Source of the DNA: Armigeres subalbatus
Taxonomy: Eukaryota > Arthropoda > Insecta > Diptera > Culicidae
Assembly: GCF_024139115.2 (NCBI RefSeq)
Contig: NC_085140.1
Span: 464,101,506-464,165,505, forward strand
Direction of reading: 5' to 3'
DNA: 64,000 nucleotides
In this document: piece after piece, positions 1 to 10,768 of the stretch
How the letters are laid out: each line of letters starts with the position of its first letter
How positions within the stretch are numbered: position 1 is the stretch's first letter
Translations under genes and position numbers: made by a program
The notes under the pieces: generated by a model
Told to the model about the DNA's origin: nothing
Database searches by the model: none
What the model saw: only the letters and a program-made list of their open reading frames with translations

Positions 1-179
1 ACATATAAGTACGCCAAGTTGATGCAATTTACTAAATAATGTAATAATAGCTAAAGGCACTCACCTTGTTCCAAAAATTCTTACCCTCTTCCCGATATAC
101 TTATGGAGCTGGATCATTCTACAACCCATGAATATTTCTCTGACACGGCAGTTGACATTAGCGAAACAGGAGGCACGCC

Positions 180-2330
180 ACCGATCCGTTGGAAGTCATT
201 AACAGCCACCCGCCGTATCGTGGCGCTAACGTCGACTCTGACCACTATCTGGTGATGGTTAAACTGCGCCCAAAACTATCCGTCATCAACAATGTTCGGT
301 ACCGACGACCGCCGCGGTACGACCTAGAGCGACTGAAGCAACCTGATGTCGCCACTGCATACGCGCAGCATCTCGAGGCAGCGTTGCCGGAAGAGGGTGA
401 GCTCGATGGGGCCCCTCTTGAGGACTGCTGGAATACAGTCAAAGCAGCCATTAACGACGCAGCGGAGAACAACGCGTCGGGTATGTGGGTCGAAGTCGAC
501 GGAACGATTGGTTCGACGAAGAGTGCAGACAGATTCTGGAGGAGAAGGATGCAGCGCGGGCGGTCGCGCTGCAGCAAGGTACCCGGCAGAACGTGGAACG
601 TTATAGACGGAAGCGGAGACAGCAGACCCGCCTTTTCAGGAGAAGAAACGCCGCCTGGAAGAAGCGGAGTGCGAGGAGATGGAACAGCTGTGCCGTTCTC
701 AAGATACACGCAAGTTCTATCAGAAGCTCAAGGCATCCCGCAAAGGCTTCGTGCCGCGAGCCGAAATGTGCCGGGATAAGGATGGGAGCATCTTGACGGA
801 CGAACGTGTGGCGATCGAAAGGTGGAAGCAGCACTACGAGGAACATCTGAATGGCGCTGAGATTACAGGCAGTGAAAGTCAAGGCAGCGGAGGAGATGAC
901 TACGTCAGTTCAGCGGACGATGGAAGCCAACCAGCCCCCACCTTGAGGAAGCTAAGGATGCCATCCAACAGCTAAAGACCAATAAAGCAGCTGGTTAGGA
1001 TGGTATCGGATGGGCCCGGAAAAGCTGGCCACTTGCCTGCACAAACTGATAGTCAGAATCTGGGAAACCGAACAGCTACCGGAGGAGTGGAAGGAAGGGG
1101 TTATATGCCCCATCTACAAGAAAGGCGACAAACTGGAGTGTGAGAACTTTCGAGCGATCACCATCCTTAACGCCGCCTACAAAGTGATATCCCAGATCAT
1201 CTTCCGTCGTCTGTCACCATTAGTGAACGAGTTCGTGGGAAGTTATCAAGCCGGCTTCATTGGCGGCCGCTCGACAACGGACCAGATCTTTACTGTACGG
1301 CAAATCCTTCAAAAATGCCGTGAATGCCAGGTCCCAACGCACCATCTGTTCGTTGATTTCAAGGCGGCATACGACAGTATAGACCGCGTAGAGCTATGGA
1401 AAATTATGGACGAGAACAGCTTCCCTGGGAAGCTTACCAGACTGATCAAAGCAACGGTGGATGGTGTGCAAAACTGTGTGAAGATTTCGGGCGAACACTC
1501 CAGTTCGTTCGAATCGCGCCGGGGACTAAGACAAGGTGATGGACTTTCGTGCCTGTTGTTCAATAGGGGCCCGACAGTCTGTGTTGAACTTAGTTTACAA
1601 TTAAAAAAACACACTAATAAAGTTAAAAAAAAAAAAAAAAAAGGGGCCCGACAGGGCCCGCCTGGGAAGCAATGTTACGATAGACGGGGATACTTTCGAG
1701 GTGGTCGAGGAATTCGTCTACCTCGGATCCTTGCTAACGGCTGAAAACAACGTTAGTCGTGAAATACGAAGGCGCATCATCTGTGGAAGTCGGGCCTACT
1801 ACGGGCTCCAGAAGAAACTGCGGTCGAAAAAGATTCGCCACCGCACCAAATGTGTCATGTACAAGACGCTTGTAAGACCGGTTGTCCTCTACGGACATGA
1901 AACATGGACAATGCTCGAGGAGGACTTGCAAGCACCCGGAGTATTCATGAGACGGGTGCTTAGGACCATCTTTGGCGGTGTACAAGAAGACGGTGTGTGG
2001 CGGTGAAGAATGAACCACGAGCTCGACCAGCTCGACGGCGAACCCAGTATCCAGAAGGTAGCTAAAGCCGGAAGGGTACGATGGGCAGGGCATGTTGCAA
2101 GAATGCCGGACAGCAACCCTGCAAAGATGGTGTTCGCTTCCGATCCGGCAGGTACGAGACGACGTGGAGCGCAGCGAGCGAGATGGGCAGACCAGGTGCA
2201 GAACGACTTGGCGAGCGTGGGGCGTATCCGAGGATGGAGAGATGCGGCCTCGAACCGTGCATTGTGGCGTCAAATTGTTGATTCAGTGTTATCTGTTTAG
2301 ATGTTAACTATATAAATAATAAAATAATAT
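180..2330 (+). pseudogene. RTE-like non-LTR retrotransposon, decayed
   Basis: A broken LINE ORF2 in several frames. At about 225-260 a frame shows the endonuclease C-terminal SDHYLV motif. At 1010-1567 lies the front of a reverse transcriptase: the frame includes FRAITILN, FIGGRSTTDQIF, HLFVDFKAAYDSID and RRGLRQGDGLSC. At 1655-2300 the post-RT C-terminus follows in shifted frames (EEFVYLGSLL, then RVRWAGHVARM and ASNRALWRQIVDS). The stretch between LSCLLFN and the GPPG/EEFVYLG block is missing, so the catalytic YADD region is deleted, and a short retroposon sits at that junction. The 5' part of the endonuclease is absent. Post-RT blocks of this kind are typical of RTE-related LINEs; clade assignment is by recognition only. 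A stop at 2010 and frame changes near 960 and 1700 make it non-functional. Confidence 0.8.
1578..1642 (+). mobile_element. Ultra-short hairpin retroposon, copy 1
   Basis: This 65-bp insert is flanked by a perfect 12-bp direct repeat, GGGGCCCGACAG, at 1566-1577 and 1643-1654. It contains TGTGTT, GAACTTAG, then AATTAA and AACACA, a CTAATAAAG block and a run of 18 A. TGTGTT pairs with AACACA and TTAGTT with AATTAA (one G-U), giving a hairpin followed by a poly(A)-signal-like AATAAAG and a poly(A) tail. The duplication and tail are the signature of LINE-driven retroposition. Related copies lie near 10437, 24101, 29890, 34764, 40961, 44758 and 53072. Confidence 0.8.
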
Positions 2331-2335
2331 CTCTG

Positions 2336-2519
2336 AAATTCTAGAGGCAATTTAATTACAAACGGTAAACAGTACGGGGTTGGACTTTTCTTATACTGTG
2401 TATTAAGTATGATATCACAGAATAAAAATTGAAATTGAAATATTGTTTTTATTGTGCAGTAGAAAACAAGTCTAACCCCGTACTGCTTACCGTTTTTAAT
2501 TAAATTGCTTCTAGAATTT
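2336..2519. mobile_element. MITE with about 52-bp terminal inverted repeats
   Basis: The left arm at 2336-2387 (starts AAATTCTAGAGGCAATTTAA) and the right arm at 2467-2519 are near-perfect inverted repeats around an 80-bp centre. It abuts the 3' end of the RTE-like LINE. No coding capacity. Confidence 0.75.
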
Positions 2520-3029
2520 TAAAGAAGAGTTTCAAAAATTTCTTCGTAAGTTTTCCCGTGCGAATATTTTTGATTATCATCTTTCTGCTTCTTCTACTTC
2601 ATGCAACATCAAAGCGCCAATCGCTAATTCTCTCGCGGCAGTATGAACGGAGCTTAAAATTGGAAAGGCAACACTAGCGCCACTCAATGGGTAGACTGCT
2701 TCAAGAACTACATCTCATTTCAGGGGGGTGCGGGTACCCCCAGGATTGTCCAAAAAAGTTTTGGGTAATTATGTTGCTATACCAATGGAAATTGTGAAAT
2801 ATAAATGATAGCTGACATAGTGCGGTTGTTATCCATTCATCTGATGTGCGAAAGCAGGTATGTTCATTCAGAAATCCATTTTTTGGGCTCAAAAAAAACT
2901 ATAGCACAGCCAGCCTGCATAAGTCAACGAAACAGGACTGCTAAAAATCCGAGTCAAAGTGATTTTTCACGTAAGAGAATTGCTTTTAATAGTTTAAGAA
3001 GTGTATAAATATAGTGTAATAAAGCAGAC
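2520..3029. other. No gene seen
   Basis: AT-rich DNA with only short random reading frames. No recognisable repeat boundary or motif was found here. Confidence 0.5.
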
Positions 3030-3402
3030 TAGAGATGGGCGTTCAGATCCGGAACCGTTGAAATGATCCGGATCTTTGAAGTGAATGAATGATTCGAAGC
3101 TCACTTTTTGAAAGATCCGGATCACCAGATCTACAAATTATCTAACCTTTTGTAAGAAAATGACAAAATAAAAAGTTTATTGTAGGTTCACTAGACATGT
3201 TATATATGCTTGTGAGTGAGATCTGAATGAAAATATTGTCTGTACGGGTCAGACTGTGGTCCTGAATGACAACCGTTTCACCATTTTGCATTCTCCCTAC
3301 GTTTTGATCCAAAGATCCGATCCGCATGAAAGATCCGGATCATTAGACTGAATGAGTCAGATCTGATCCGCTCAACAAAGTGATCCGTTTTGCCCATCTC
3401 TA
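3030..3402. mobile_element. hAT-type MITE, TIR TAGAGATGGGC
   Basis: The 373-bp element begins TAGAGATGGGC and ends with its complement GCCCATCTCTA. It is flanked by a perfect 8-bp target-site duplication, AAGCAGAC (3022-3029 and 3403-3410). An 8-bp duplication and a TIR of YARNG form fit the hAT superfamily. The interior repeats AGATCCGGATC-like blocks and has no open frame of note. Confidence 0.85.
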
Positions 3403-3567
3403 AAGCAGACATATGTTTGATACACTTTTTTAAAGAAGCAGAGGTTAAAATCTCTACAAATCGACGAATTATCGCTGAAATATTGATTAATTTGCGTGAT
3501 GAGCCAATGTTACATCCAGGGCCAACATTACCGTCGGTTACCCTACATATTTTTTTATTCTTTGATT

Positions 3568-3708
3568 AGGTGTTTTTGCCTTTCTCGTACAACAAAGTTG
3601 TACCGAAAGGCTATCATTTAACTCTGAAAACGAACTTTTTACAGGAACAATCTGATAGTAAAGTTTCTTATACCATTCGACTCAGCTTGATAAATCGAGG
3701 TGATGTCT
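3568..3708. mobile_element. Left part of a GCCTTTCTCG repeat element
   Basis: It begins TTTTTGCCTTTCTCG, followed by a small palindrome (GTACAAC AAA GTTGTAC) and CGAAAGGC. It runs to GGTGATGTCT, where the R1-like LINE is inserted. It matches the front half of the better preserved copy at 29966-30376, which continues into a TG-rich microsatellite exactly as this one does after the LINE (from 6866). Confidence 0.7.
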
Positions 3709-4638
3709 TTTTTTTTTCTTCCTAAACAATGGAGGGGGAATCTGCTCAACAGACATCCTGGGTTGACCAGGAAGTGCTGGGTTAGGGGCCACCTCCAATG
3801 AGGGAGGCAGGGCTGCATCCCCTGACCAGCTAAACCATTTCCATTGCCACCAAGCCTATCGTCCTTCGGTACAACCAGAAAGTAATGCTTCAAAGGGGCC
3901 AGTGCATGACGCACCCTTGAGGTTAGCTGCGTGTCCTTGCAGCATCGAACATCGTGACTCGCTTTTTAGAAGAACACCATGGTATCGTGCCAGCGCATTG
4001 CCGGCTTTCCAGGTGGCCTTACCACGCCCTATGTCCTCGGAAGGTGGGCAGGGTCTACTTCGCGCCTGCTTCCCTCTGCACGACTGGTATCAAGAATGAT
4101 GATGCCGCGTGCACCCCAAATTGACCTTTCTGCGATAGGGCATATTCGCCAGCACACAGAGGGACTTGCCGACGCGAGGCCTACGCCTGCCCCAGCCTTG
4201 ACGAGGACCCTTTCCGTCCTCGGGCTCGGAACCCGCCTGGTTGACCGACGCCGCGAAAGCGACGATACCATGTTGTTCTTCGCGCGGCCACTTGTTCGAT
4301 AAAGGATCGAGTTCGACCACAGAGCATGACCACCGGTATGACCCATGAAGCCGACTCGATCCTTGACCACCTCTTATTTGCGCCTGAACTAGCCATCCTT
4401 GAGTCCACGCGCCACCTTCTGTGTAGCTCCGAGACGATTTGGGCGATAGCCGATAAAACGGCGTTCCAGCCAACTTCGTCTTTACATCCTCCGAACTAGG
4501 TTGTCCGGGGTAGTGTCCAGACCACATGTGGCAAGCATGTGGTCACGCATTGCGCGAAAACGAACAACACGTGTTCCGCCGTTTCCTCTAAACCTGCGCA
4601 CACCAAGCACTCGGGCGAAGCCGAGCAAGCCAGCTGCT

Positions 4639-5112
4639 TTACCTGCACTTTGATTTTGCAGCACGCTTAAACGCCGGGCACATCAGAGCCCCCATGGGTT
4701 GCTTGCTGTTCACAGCTTTGCTGGAACAAATCAAACAATTGGGAGGGTTCGTGCAGCATTGTGCCTTATGTCCCTCCAATCCGCAGCGTCGGCAGAGATT
4801 GCTTCTGTCAGGGCCTTTGTAGTCCCATTGCTTGTGCCCCGGTTCCAGGCACTTGAAGCAAACTTCGGGTTGCTCGTATATGCGCACAGGGCATACCGAC
4901 CATCCCACCTTGACGCTCCCTAACTTGACTACCTTGGAGGCGTCCGCTGCAGATAGCCGAACCAATGCTGCCGGACCTTTCCGTAGCCGAACGGCTGCGG
5001 TGGGCGTCTCCACTTCACACTGTCGCCGCAGTGCCGTGACGAGCTCTTCGACTTCAGTGATCTCGTCCAGGTCTTTAACCCTTAGATTCACCTCCGTCGT
5101 GAGTGCCCTCAC
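4639..5112 (-). pseudogene. ORF1 (gag-like) fragment with CCHC zinc knuckles
   Basis: A 157-aa minus-strand frame of the R1-like LINE. Residues about 1-65 resemble the LINE ORF1 core (VNLRVKDLDEITEVEELV...). Residues about 85-145 carry zinc-knuckle cysteines: CFKCLEPGHKQWDYKG, where the expected last Cys of the first knuckle is replaced by Tyr; CRRCGLEGHKAQC; and CLICSSK. ORF1 proteins bind the element's RNA and package it. Upstream coding continues in other frames to about 6480, interrupted by indels and a tandem duplication. The open frame ends just past the knuckles at the internal-deletion junction. Confidence 0.75.
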
Positions 5113-5554
5113 CTTGACCGTCTCGCCTAGGGACCTCCTCCGCCAACTTCTTGTAGGCGGCGCCCTTTGCGAGAGACGCCCCGCTTCAGCTCGAGTATCA
5201 TCTCGCCCATCCGGGTACGTCTTATTCGACGTACGTCGGCGCCGAGTTCACCGAGCTTGACGTCACTCTCATCGCCTTCAAAACATCCAAGTACTTAGCC
5301 TCGTCCGCCGTGATGACTAGGGCATCGCCCTGGAGCGATTGGCGACTACCCTGAACTTCTTGCTACCTCGTTCGCCTGGGCCTTCTTTTCGGCCCTTGAC
5401 GTCTTCGGTTTCCTCTTGTTCTTGACCAGGGTCCAGGAGGCGTCATTCCCCTCTATTTCCCTGGTCTGGTGCGGCTGAGAACTTTCAGCCTGCCGTAACC
5501 CCCTTACCACCGTCTTGTTTGAGTGGGACGGACCTTTCCAGGTCCTTCCTCCCC

Positions 5555-6260
5555 GGTTTTGGAGGTACCTGACCGGGGTTCAGCTTCCCAGCCCCACTAC
5601 CCTTGTTCGGGGTAGTAACCCTCCGCGTTTTGGAGCGGCCCCAGGAGCTCATCCCCTGGAGACTGTCTCCCCCGTTTTTGTGTCTGCTCTGTTGGAGCAG
5701 CCGACGTGCCCGCAAATACTTGAGCCTCAGTCCGGGTAGACTTTGGCACCACCGTCTTAGCTGGCACGCCTTCGGTCGACTCGACCTTGCCCGAGTCCGC
5801 GAATCCTTAGGCCTCAGTCTGGGTAGACCTCGACGCCACCGATTTCACGGGTTTACACTTGGCCGTCCCGACCGCCCTCTCCAGCTTGGCGTCCAGCATC
5901 GTACCTCCGGTTTTGGAGGTACCTGACCGGGGTTCAGCTTCCCAGCCCCACTACCCTTGTTCGGGGTAGTAACCCTCCGCGTTTGGAGCGGCCCCCAGGA
6001 GCTCATCCCCTGGAGACTGTCTCCCCGTTTTTGTGTCTGCTCCGTTGGAGTAAGTCACCCCCGACGTGCCCGCAAATACTTGAGCCTCAGTCCGGGTAGA
6101 CTTTGGCACCACCGTCTTAGCTGGCACGCCTTCGGTCGACTCGACCTTGCCCGAGTCCGCGAATCCTTAGGCCTCAGTCTGGGTAGACCTCGACGCCACC
6201 GATTTCACGGGTTTACACTTGGCCGTCCCGACCGCCCTCTCCAGCGGCGTCCAGCATCGA
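5555..6260. repeat. 354-bp tandem duplication in LINE ORF1
   Basis: Two nearly identical units, 5555-5908 and 5909-6260, both start at GGTTTTGGAGGTACCTGACC and end at GCGTCCAGCATCG. The second unit has a few small indels. The duplication lies in the Pro/Ser-rich N-terminal part of the minus-strand ORF1 and breaks the frame. Confidence 0.9.
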
Positions 6261-6865
6261 CTTTCTAAGTTTCTGCAAGCTCCTCTTGAGGTCCTTGCTG
6301 ATAATATACATAGATGAGGCAAAGACGACGATGGCGTCCAGCTGTTCCGGCGCCACCTCGAAGGCCGAAAGCCCATCGCGTTTGCGGTTCATCGCCTCCA
6401 CAAGCCATGGGCCGTCAATAACCCCTACCGGCGTTTTTATAGCCGAGAGGAAGGTTGAGTGACCCACGCTGGCGCTGCGCACTGAGCTGCCGACTATTGC
6501 CTCTGGCCTCTAGGCGGAGACCTGAACAACCCACCTCTTGCGAAGGGGTTGTCGCCTACACTACTACCACTAATTGAAGAATTGACTTGGTTTTCCATTT
6601 TGGTCCCACGAGTTGCTCAGGAAAAGAGGTCCACCACGCCAGAGCCCAGCATAACGCGGTGAGGGACAATTACTGTGGAGGATGCCCAGGTACCCCACAG
6701 GCTCCGTTAAAGGCCTAGCTCATTATTTCACCCCTGGCCATGCATCCCTCGGCACGGGTCGTTTGACGCCTTGGGATTAGGGGTTAGGGACGATGGTCCC
6801 GGTCTAACTCGCAGTGGCCATGGGGAGGGGTCGTCAAGCCCTTGGACCCACAGGTGGTGATGTCT

Positions 6866-7090
6866 GTGTGTGTGTATGTATGTGTGTGTGTATGTATGTG
6901 TGTGTATGTTTGTGTGTCTGTATGGTCACTTTTTCAACCTCAAAAATTCACACGATTTTCATGTACTTAGACTTAACTGATTTTATCGCAACAAGTTGCA
7001 TTCCGCAGAGCCACTCTTCTAATTACATGCTATTTAATTTCATCAAGATTGATTAATGCATTCACAGCTGACAAGGAAAATGGTTTAGGC
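6866..7090. mobile_element. Right part of the GCCTTTCTCG element, with TG microsatellite
   Basis: The (TGTGTA)-rich microsatellite at 6862-6925 resumes the element cut by the R1-like LINE. CGCAACAAGTTGCATTC at about 6987 also occurs in the copy at about 30197. A fragment reading CGAGAAAGGCATCGTCACCG near 8030 is probably the far end of the same element, displaced by later insertions. Confidence 0.6.
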
Positions 7091-7159
7091 AATTTTTCAT
7101 TTTTTCCCATATAATCGGGACTACGAGCATTGAACAGCTACCATGCTATAATATAAATT

Positions 7160-7622
7160 ACGTTTGTTCGATGGGTTAGAATCCTCGCTACGGCAATATC
7201 GATAACGCTAACGCAACCAGTAAAGCTTTTCAAAGCTTGCAATTTGGAACGTGTTGAACACGAAAACTAATCGACGAACAACGCACGCGCTTTTATGTTT
7301 AGAGCCGACGGAGCATTCGCACCAACACAGTTGTAAGTTTCATCGTTGGCAACAGAAATTGCACTCGATAACGACACGATTAGGGCCCATTCACAAATTA
7401 CATAACGCTTTTGGGGGTGGGAGGGTGTCTGTCCGAGCGTTACAGACGGTACAAATTTTAGAACCCCTCCATACAAAATACGTTACGACGGGGTGGGTGG
7501 GGGTTGAAAATAGTCAATTTTAGCGTTATGTAATTTGTGAATGAAAATACCTGCTGGTCCGTACGCTCGTGGCCATGGTGGTGTTTGCGTTTGTTTTGTC
7601 TCATACATTGGAAGGGGAAAAA
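7160..7622. repeat. Dispersed repeat, second copy inverted near 44.1-44.4 kb
   Basis: Sequence from about 7160 to 7380 and 7550 to 7622 matches the reverse complement of about 44090-44410. Shared blocks include GCTACGGCAATATCGATAAC and CATCGTTGGCAACAGAAATT. A MITE at 7383-7547 splits this copy; the copy near 44 kb lacks it. No protein family was recognised. Confidence 0.7.
7383..7547. mobile_element. MITE with TA target duplication
   Basis: Inverted ends (CATTCACAAATTACATAACG and its complement) enclose 165 bp rich in G-runs. It is flanked by TA. The empty site is visible on the minus strand near 44170, where CGATTAACTGCTGG is uninterrupted. Confidence 0.8.
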
Positions 7623-8138
7623 GAGGGGTTTTATTGATGCTTCAACATGCTGTTTGGTTTGGGTGGCGTGGAGTAATTGTGAAGTTTGGGTGATTTCAAG
7701 GGCAAATTTGAATATAGTTTTCGTTTTATACATCTCCTTATTTCCACATTATATTATGTATACGGGTTTGTTTGTCCTCTATTTATATTTAGGAATCGTT
7801 CAAAAATGGCATCGTGGCCTTGACAAAGAGGGGGTGGGGGTGTCGTTGGTTGAAAAATCTTAATGTATTTGCCGTCATATTTAAGTCGGCCTTGAGAAAA
7901 TTTCACGATCGTCATAACTTGATTATAACATAATGTATTATGCTTATTTTACAGAAAAACAAAACATTTTTGGTAGATAGGAATTGGAAAAAAAACGATG
8001 TTACCACCTTCAGTATATCTTTATTTAATCGAGAAAGGCATCGTCACCGGATCGGATTTATTTGGGTTTTTCAATTAAAGTCTCACTTTCACTATACTAT
8101 TTTAGTAAAATTTACTACTGATATGCCACTGTAACATG

Positions 8139-8349
8139 CTAAAAAACACATAAATAAAGTTAAGAAAATTATTTTGAGCTTTTTAGTGGAATGTCTTCAC
8201 TTGTCATAAGACGAGTTTGTACAATCCCCTTGAATTCCACCACTTAATTGTATCTTGACAGATTGTCAAGATACAATTAAGTGGTGGAATTCAAGGGGAT
8301 TGTACAAACTCGTCTTATGACAAGTGACCTAAATAAAGAATAATAAAAA
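8139..8349 (+). mobile_element. Retroposed-looking insert containing a perfect palindrome
   Basis: The 10-bp direct repeat CTGTAACATG flanks this segment (8129-8138 and 8350-8359). It begins with a short AAAACACATAAATAAAG block like the ultra-short retroposons and ends in an A-rich tail. Most of it is an inverted repeat (8198-8326). Confidence 0.65.
8198..8326. repeat. Perfect 63-bp inverted repeat with 3-nt loop
   Basis: The arms 8198-8260 and 8264-8326 are exact reverse complements (63 of 63) around the spacer GAT. The arm sequence (TTGTACAATCCCCTTGAATT within it) recurs singly at about 60550-60595. The palindrome was therefore made from a unit that normally continues into GACAGATACGTATTTCGACC. 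Confidence 0.95.
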
Positions 8350-9539
8350 CTGTAACATGTTCATAGCACGTCATCAATTTCCTGAATAAGCCCCAACGGA
8401 ATATATCTCAACCGTCTAAGACGAGTTTAGTACTTTCCATTTAATTCCACTACGTTTTGTTATCTTTGCACAGTGGCGCCGGGAGTGGGTGGGACACGTA
8501 GGACATGTCCTACGCACGAATTTCCCTGGGTGGGACAGTCAAAGTATTGTCCTACCCATGATTTTTGGTAGAACATATGAAGTCATTAGCTGGCAAAAAT
8601 CTGTGTGTTATTAAAAGGTAATTTCAAATATAATTATAGTCTTTAGAATAATCACAGAGGTTTCCAAAGGAATAGACTACTGATTGTTCTTTAGGACGTT
8701 GAGCACTTTATAAGTGTTCAAGATGTCTAAAGCAAGGATCTTTCCGATCATTTTGTAATTTGGGTTCAATCATTTAGAAGTTTATCAATATTACCTCAAT
8801 CCAGAAGCTGACTTTCAAAATGTGTAGTATGGTGAACTTTTTATCTGAAGATTTTTCTACAACTCTGCCTAACAAATCGTTGTTTGAATTTCACTAAAAA
8901 CGGAGGTAATGTGCTAGTTGCAGTAAATTATACTAAATGATAACGAAATATCAAACAGTTGCTACAACTGGCGCTTTATGTACGTTATAAGTGGAATTCA
9001 ATTAACGAACTATGATTTATTGACAATCTGCTAAATGATCGAACCTAGATTACTAAATGATTAGAAATATCCTTGGTCTAAAAGTTTTCCAGAGGCAAAA
9101 AAAAGTTGTTGAAATCAGCAAATGGGATTAATTAAAAATTTTGAAAGCGTTGATAGATGAAGGGCGTTTAAATAAATTATTGAAAACCCAAGGAAAAAGG
9201 TTTTCCACAAACCTTAAAAGATTCATTGAAATCTGAGGAACCACAAACATCGCAAAGTCACTTGAAATCTTGTCCGTAACGATTTTGTAAAAGTTCGCTT
9301 TGAATCGCTAAATCCATAACCAAGAATAAGCAATAATTGATTGAAACCAGTGAAGATTTATGGATTTAAATATGGATAAGATTTAAATTATCTGAGTATT
9401 CTGTCCGCAAAGATCTTTTTAAGTCCAGATTATTTCTAGAATCGATTATGTTGCTGCCGAAATCATTTCTTCTTGTTTCTAGTGTAAATTCGCACCTTCT
9501 TCATTATTCCTCTCATCAAAAATTGCACACCTCCGGAGT

Positions 9540-10000
9540 CAACTTCCTTGGCACATTTGTTCCATATTTTGGTCATCTGAGTCGCTTTTCTTAAGCTTCC
9601 GCTTCATTACTGCCCAGAATGTCTCGATGGCGATGTGGGCAGTTGCGTGGATTTATGTTTATATCAATGAAATCTTCGTTATTAACGCGGTACCACTGGC
9701 TTCCCGGCTGTAGTGACAACTCAACAAATCTGGCCAAAACTTCACGGGACCTTTATGAGCTTTATGGAATCTGTTATCATCTGTTATTTTGCAAGTTTGT
9801 CTAAAAAGCAAATTTAAACTTCGCAAGAACTACTCCTCGTGCCATCGCCATGTAGAATTTTTGGCTTGGAAGCTGTCCGAAATCCATTTTGACGTAGGTT
9901 CCATCGTCGATGAGCAGGATTATCAACGTGGGTGTGCAGATTTTTTTCTCTCCTTTCGGCTTCCATCTGGAATAATTTTTGACTCGCTGCACGAAACATC
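9540..10000 (-). pseudogene. ITm (Tc1/mariner-related, probably DD37E) transposase relic
   Basis: Minus-strand frames give DDGTYVKMDFGQLPSQKFY, the region around the second catalytic acidic residue of mosquito ITm transposases. After frameshifts comes IETFWAVMKRKLKKS (9580-9635), which carries the catalytic Glu of the PIE-type motif. Stops and indels separate the blocks. These enzymes cut and paste at TA. The relic lies inside the hAT element, so it was carried in by nested insertion; its own TIRs were not found. Confidence 0.65.
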
Positions 10001-10130
10001 TTGAAATTTATACCACAGCAAGTGGGCGCCTAAAAATTCTTGCAGCGGTAACTTTTCGTGCCGCCGCAATACAATAAATGATTCCGGATTCTAAATGGAC
10101 ATAGCTTTAGAATGTGTATTGATTTCGGAA

Positions 10131-10400
10131 ACAAGCTCGGTGATCTAGTGGCTACCGCTTCTGCCTATAAGCAGGAGGTCGTGGGTTCGATCGCATGATC
10201 GTCCTTTTCCTATGATCTATGCCTTAGTTCTTTCTGTGTTACGTTCTACCGAAACTATTCCTTCTGCTATACCTTCCACACTAACAGCTCCAAAATCTTC
10301 CATAGCACCTATGAGAGGTCGTAGAGTTCTCTGCACCTGCATAGTAAGAGATGCAGCTCTCGGTGGTCACGGGTGGAAGTGATACTACTCTCATGCCATA
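10131..10400 (+). mobile_element. tRNA-derived SINE
   Basis: The head has pol III-like A box (GGTGATCTAGTGGCTACC) and B box (GGGTTCGATC) sequences in tRNA-like spacing, followed by a non-tRNA body. The exact ends and duplication could not be fixed. A relative in reverse lies at about 15955-16045. Confidence 0.65.
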
Positions 10401-10436
10401 GTGCTTGTAACACCCGCGAATTTTTGCAAACCGCTT

Positions 10437-10494
10437 ATTTTTTAAAATCTTTATTAAGGTGTTTTTTTTTTAATTTTAAATTAAGTTCAACACC
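10437..10494 (-). mobile_element. Ultra-short hairpin retroposon, copy
   Basis: On the minus strand GGTGTT, GAACTTAATTT, AAATTAA and AACACC form a nested hairpin followed by TTAATAAAG and an A-rich tail. The outermost pair is G-C here instead of T-A in copy 1, which keeps pairing. The target duplication is unclear. Confidence 0.7.
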
Positions 10495-10768
10495 GCGCGA
10501 ATCGCCTAAAGCCAATGCTAATACCATAAATATTGCTCAAACTGGCATTTCCTATTTGTCCTACCCACGACTCGCAACGTGGATGCGCCTCTGTCTTTGC
10601 AGATACGCATTTCGACCTCAATTGTGAGACCGTCTTCAATGTCTCGTACTTGACTCGACTAAAAAAGAGCTTAAAATATTTTTTTGGAATATATCTACAA
10701 AACGCATGCTAAAAATTTGATTTATATTTATGATACATATGATTTTATTTTTTATTTTTCACTTATAG

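Larger units (their letters stand above)
3709..6855 (-). pseudogene. R1-like LINE, internally deleted, minus strand
   Basis: The insertion is bounded by a 10-bp direct repeat, GGTGATGTCT (3699-3708 and 6856-6865). A T-run at its low-coordinate end is the poly(A) tail of a minus-strand element. Reading on the minus strand, a gag-like ORF1 with CCHC knuckles ends near 4680. The frame then enters the far C-terminus of ORF2 (SPECLVCAGLEETAEHVLF, about 4655-4565; then VGWNAVLSAIAQIVSEL). Endonuclease and reverse transcriptase are missing, so about 2-3 kb was lost. The remainder down to 3709 is 3' UTR-like. ORF1 itself has frameshifts. The R1/Waldo-type call rests on the cysteine-rich ORF2 tail and the ORF1 knuckles and was not checked by search. 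Confidence 0.75.
8471..10593. mobile_element. hAT-like transposon, non-autonomous or decayed
   Basis: It starts CAGTGGCGCCGGGAGTGGGT and ends with GGATGCGCCTCTG, whose complement is CAGAGGCGCATCC. It is flanked by a perfect 8-bp duplication, TCTTTGCA (8463-8470 and 10594-10601). TIRs of CAGNGGCG form and 8-bp duplications are hAT hallmarks. No hAT transposase was found. The interior is AT-rich, carries an ITm transposase relic, a tRNA-like SINE and a hairpin retroposon, and is otherwise featureless at 8650-9450. Confidence 0.8.

Noticed and set aside
4090..4527. 145-codon minus-strand frame as a gene
   Set aside because: It overlaps the ORF2 tail of the R1-like LINE in a different frame from the recognisable SPECLVCAGLEETAEHV block.
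10131..10200. A functional tRNA gene
   Set aside because: Only box A and box B resemblance; no acceptor stem pairing is evident, and it is followed by a SINE body with relatives elsewhere in the window.
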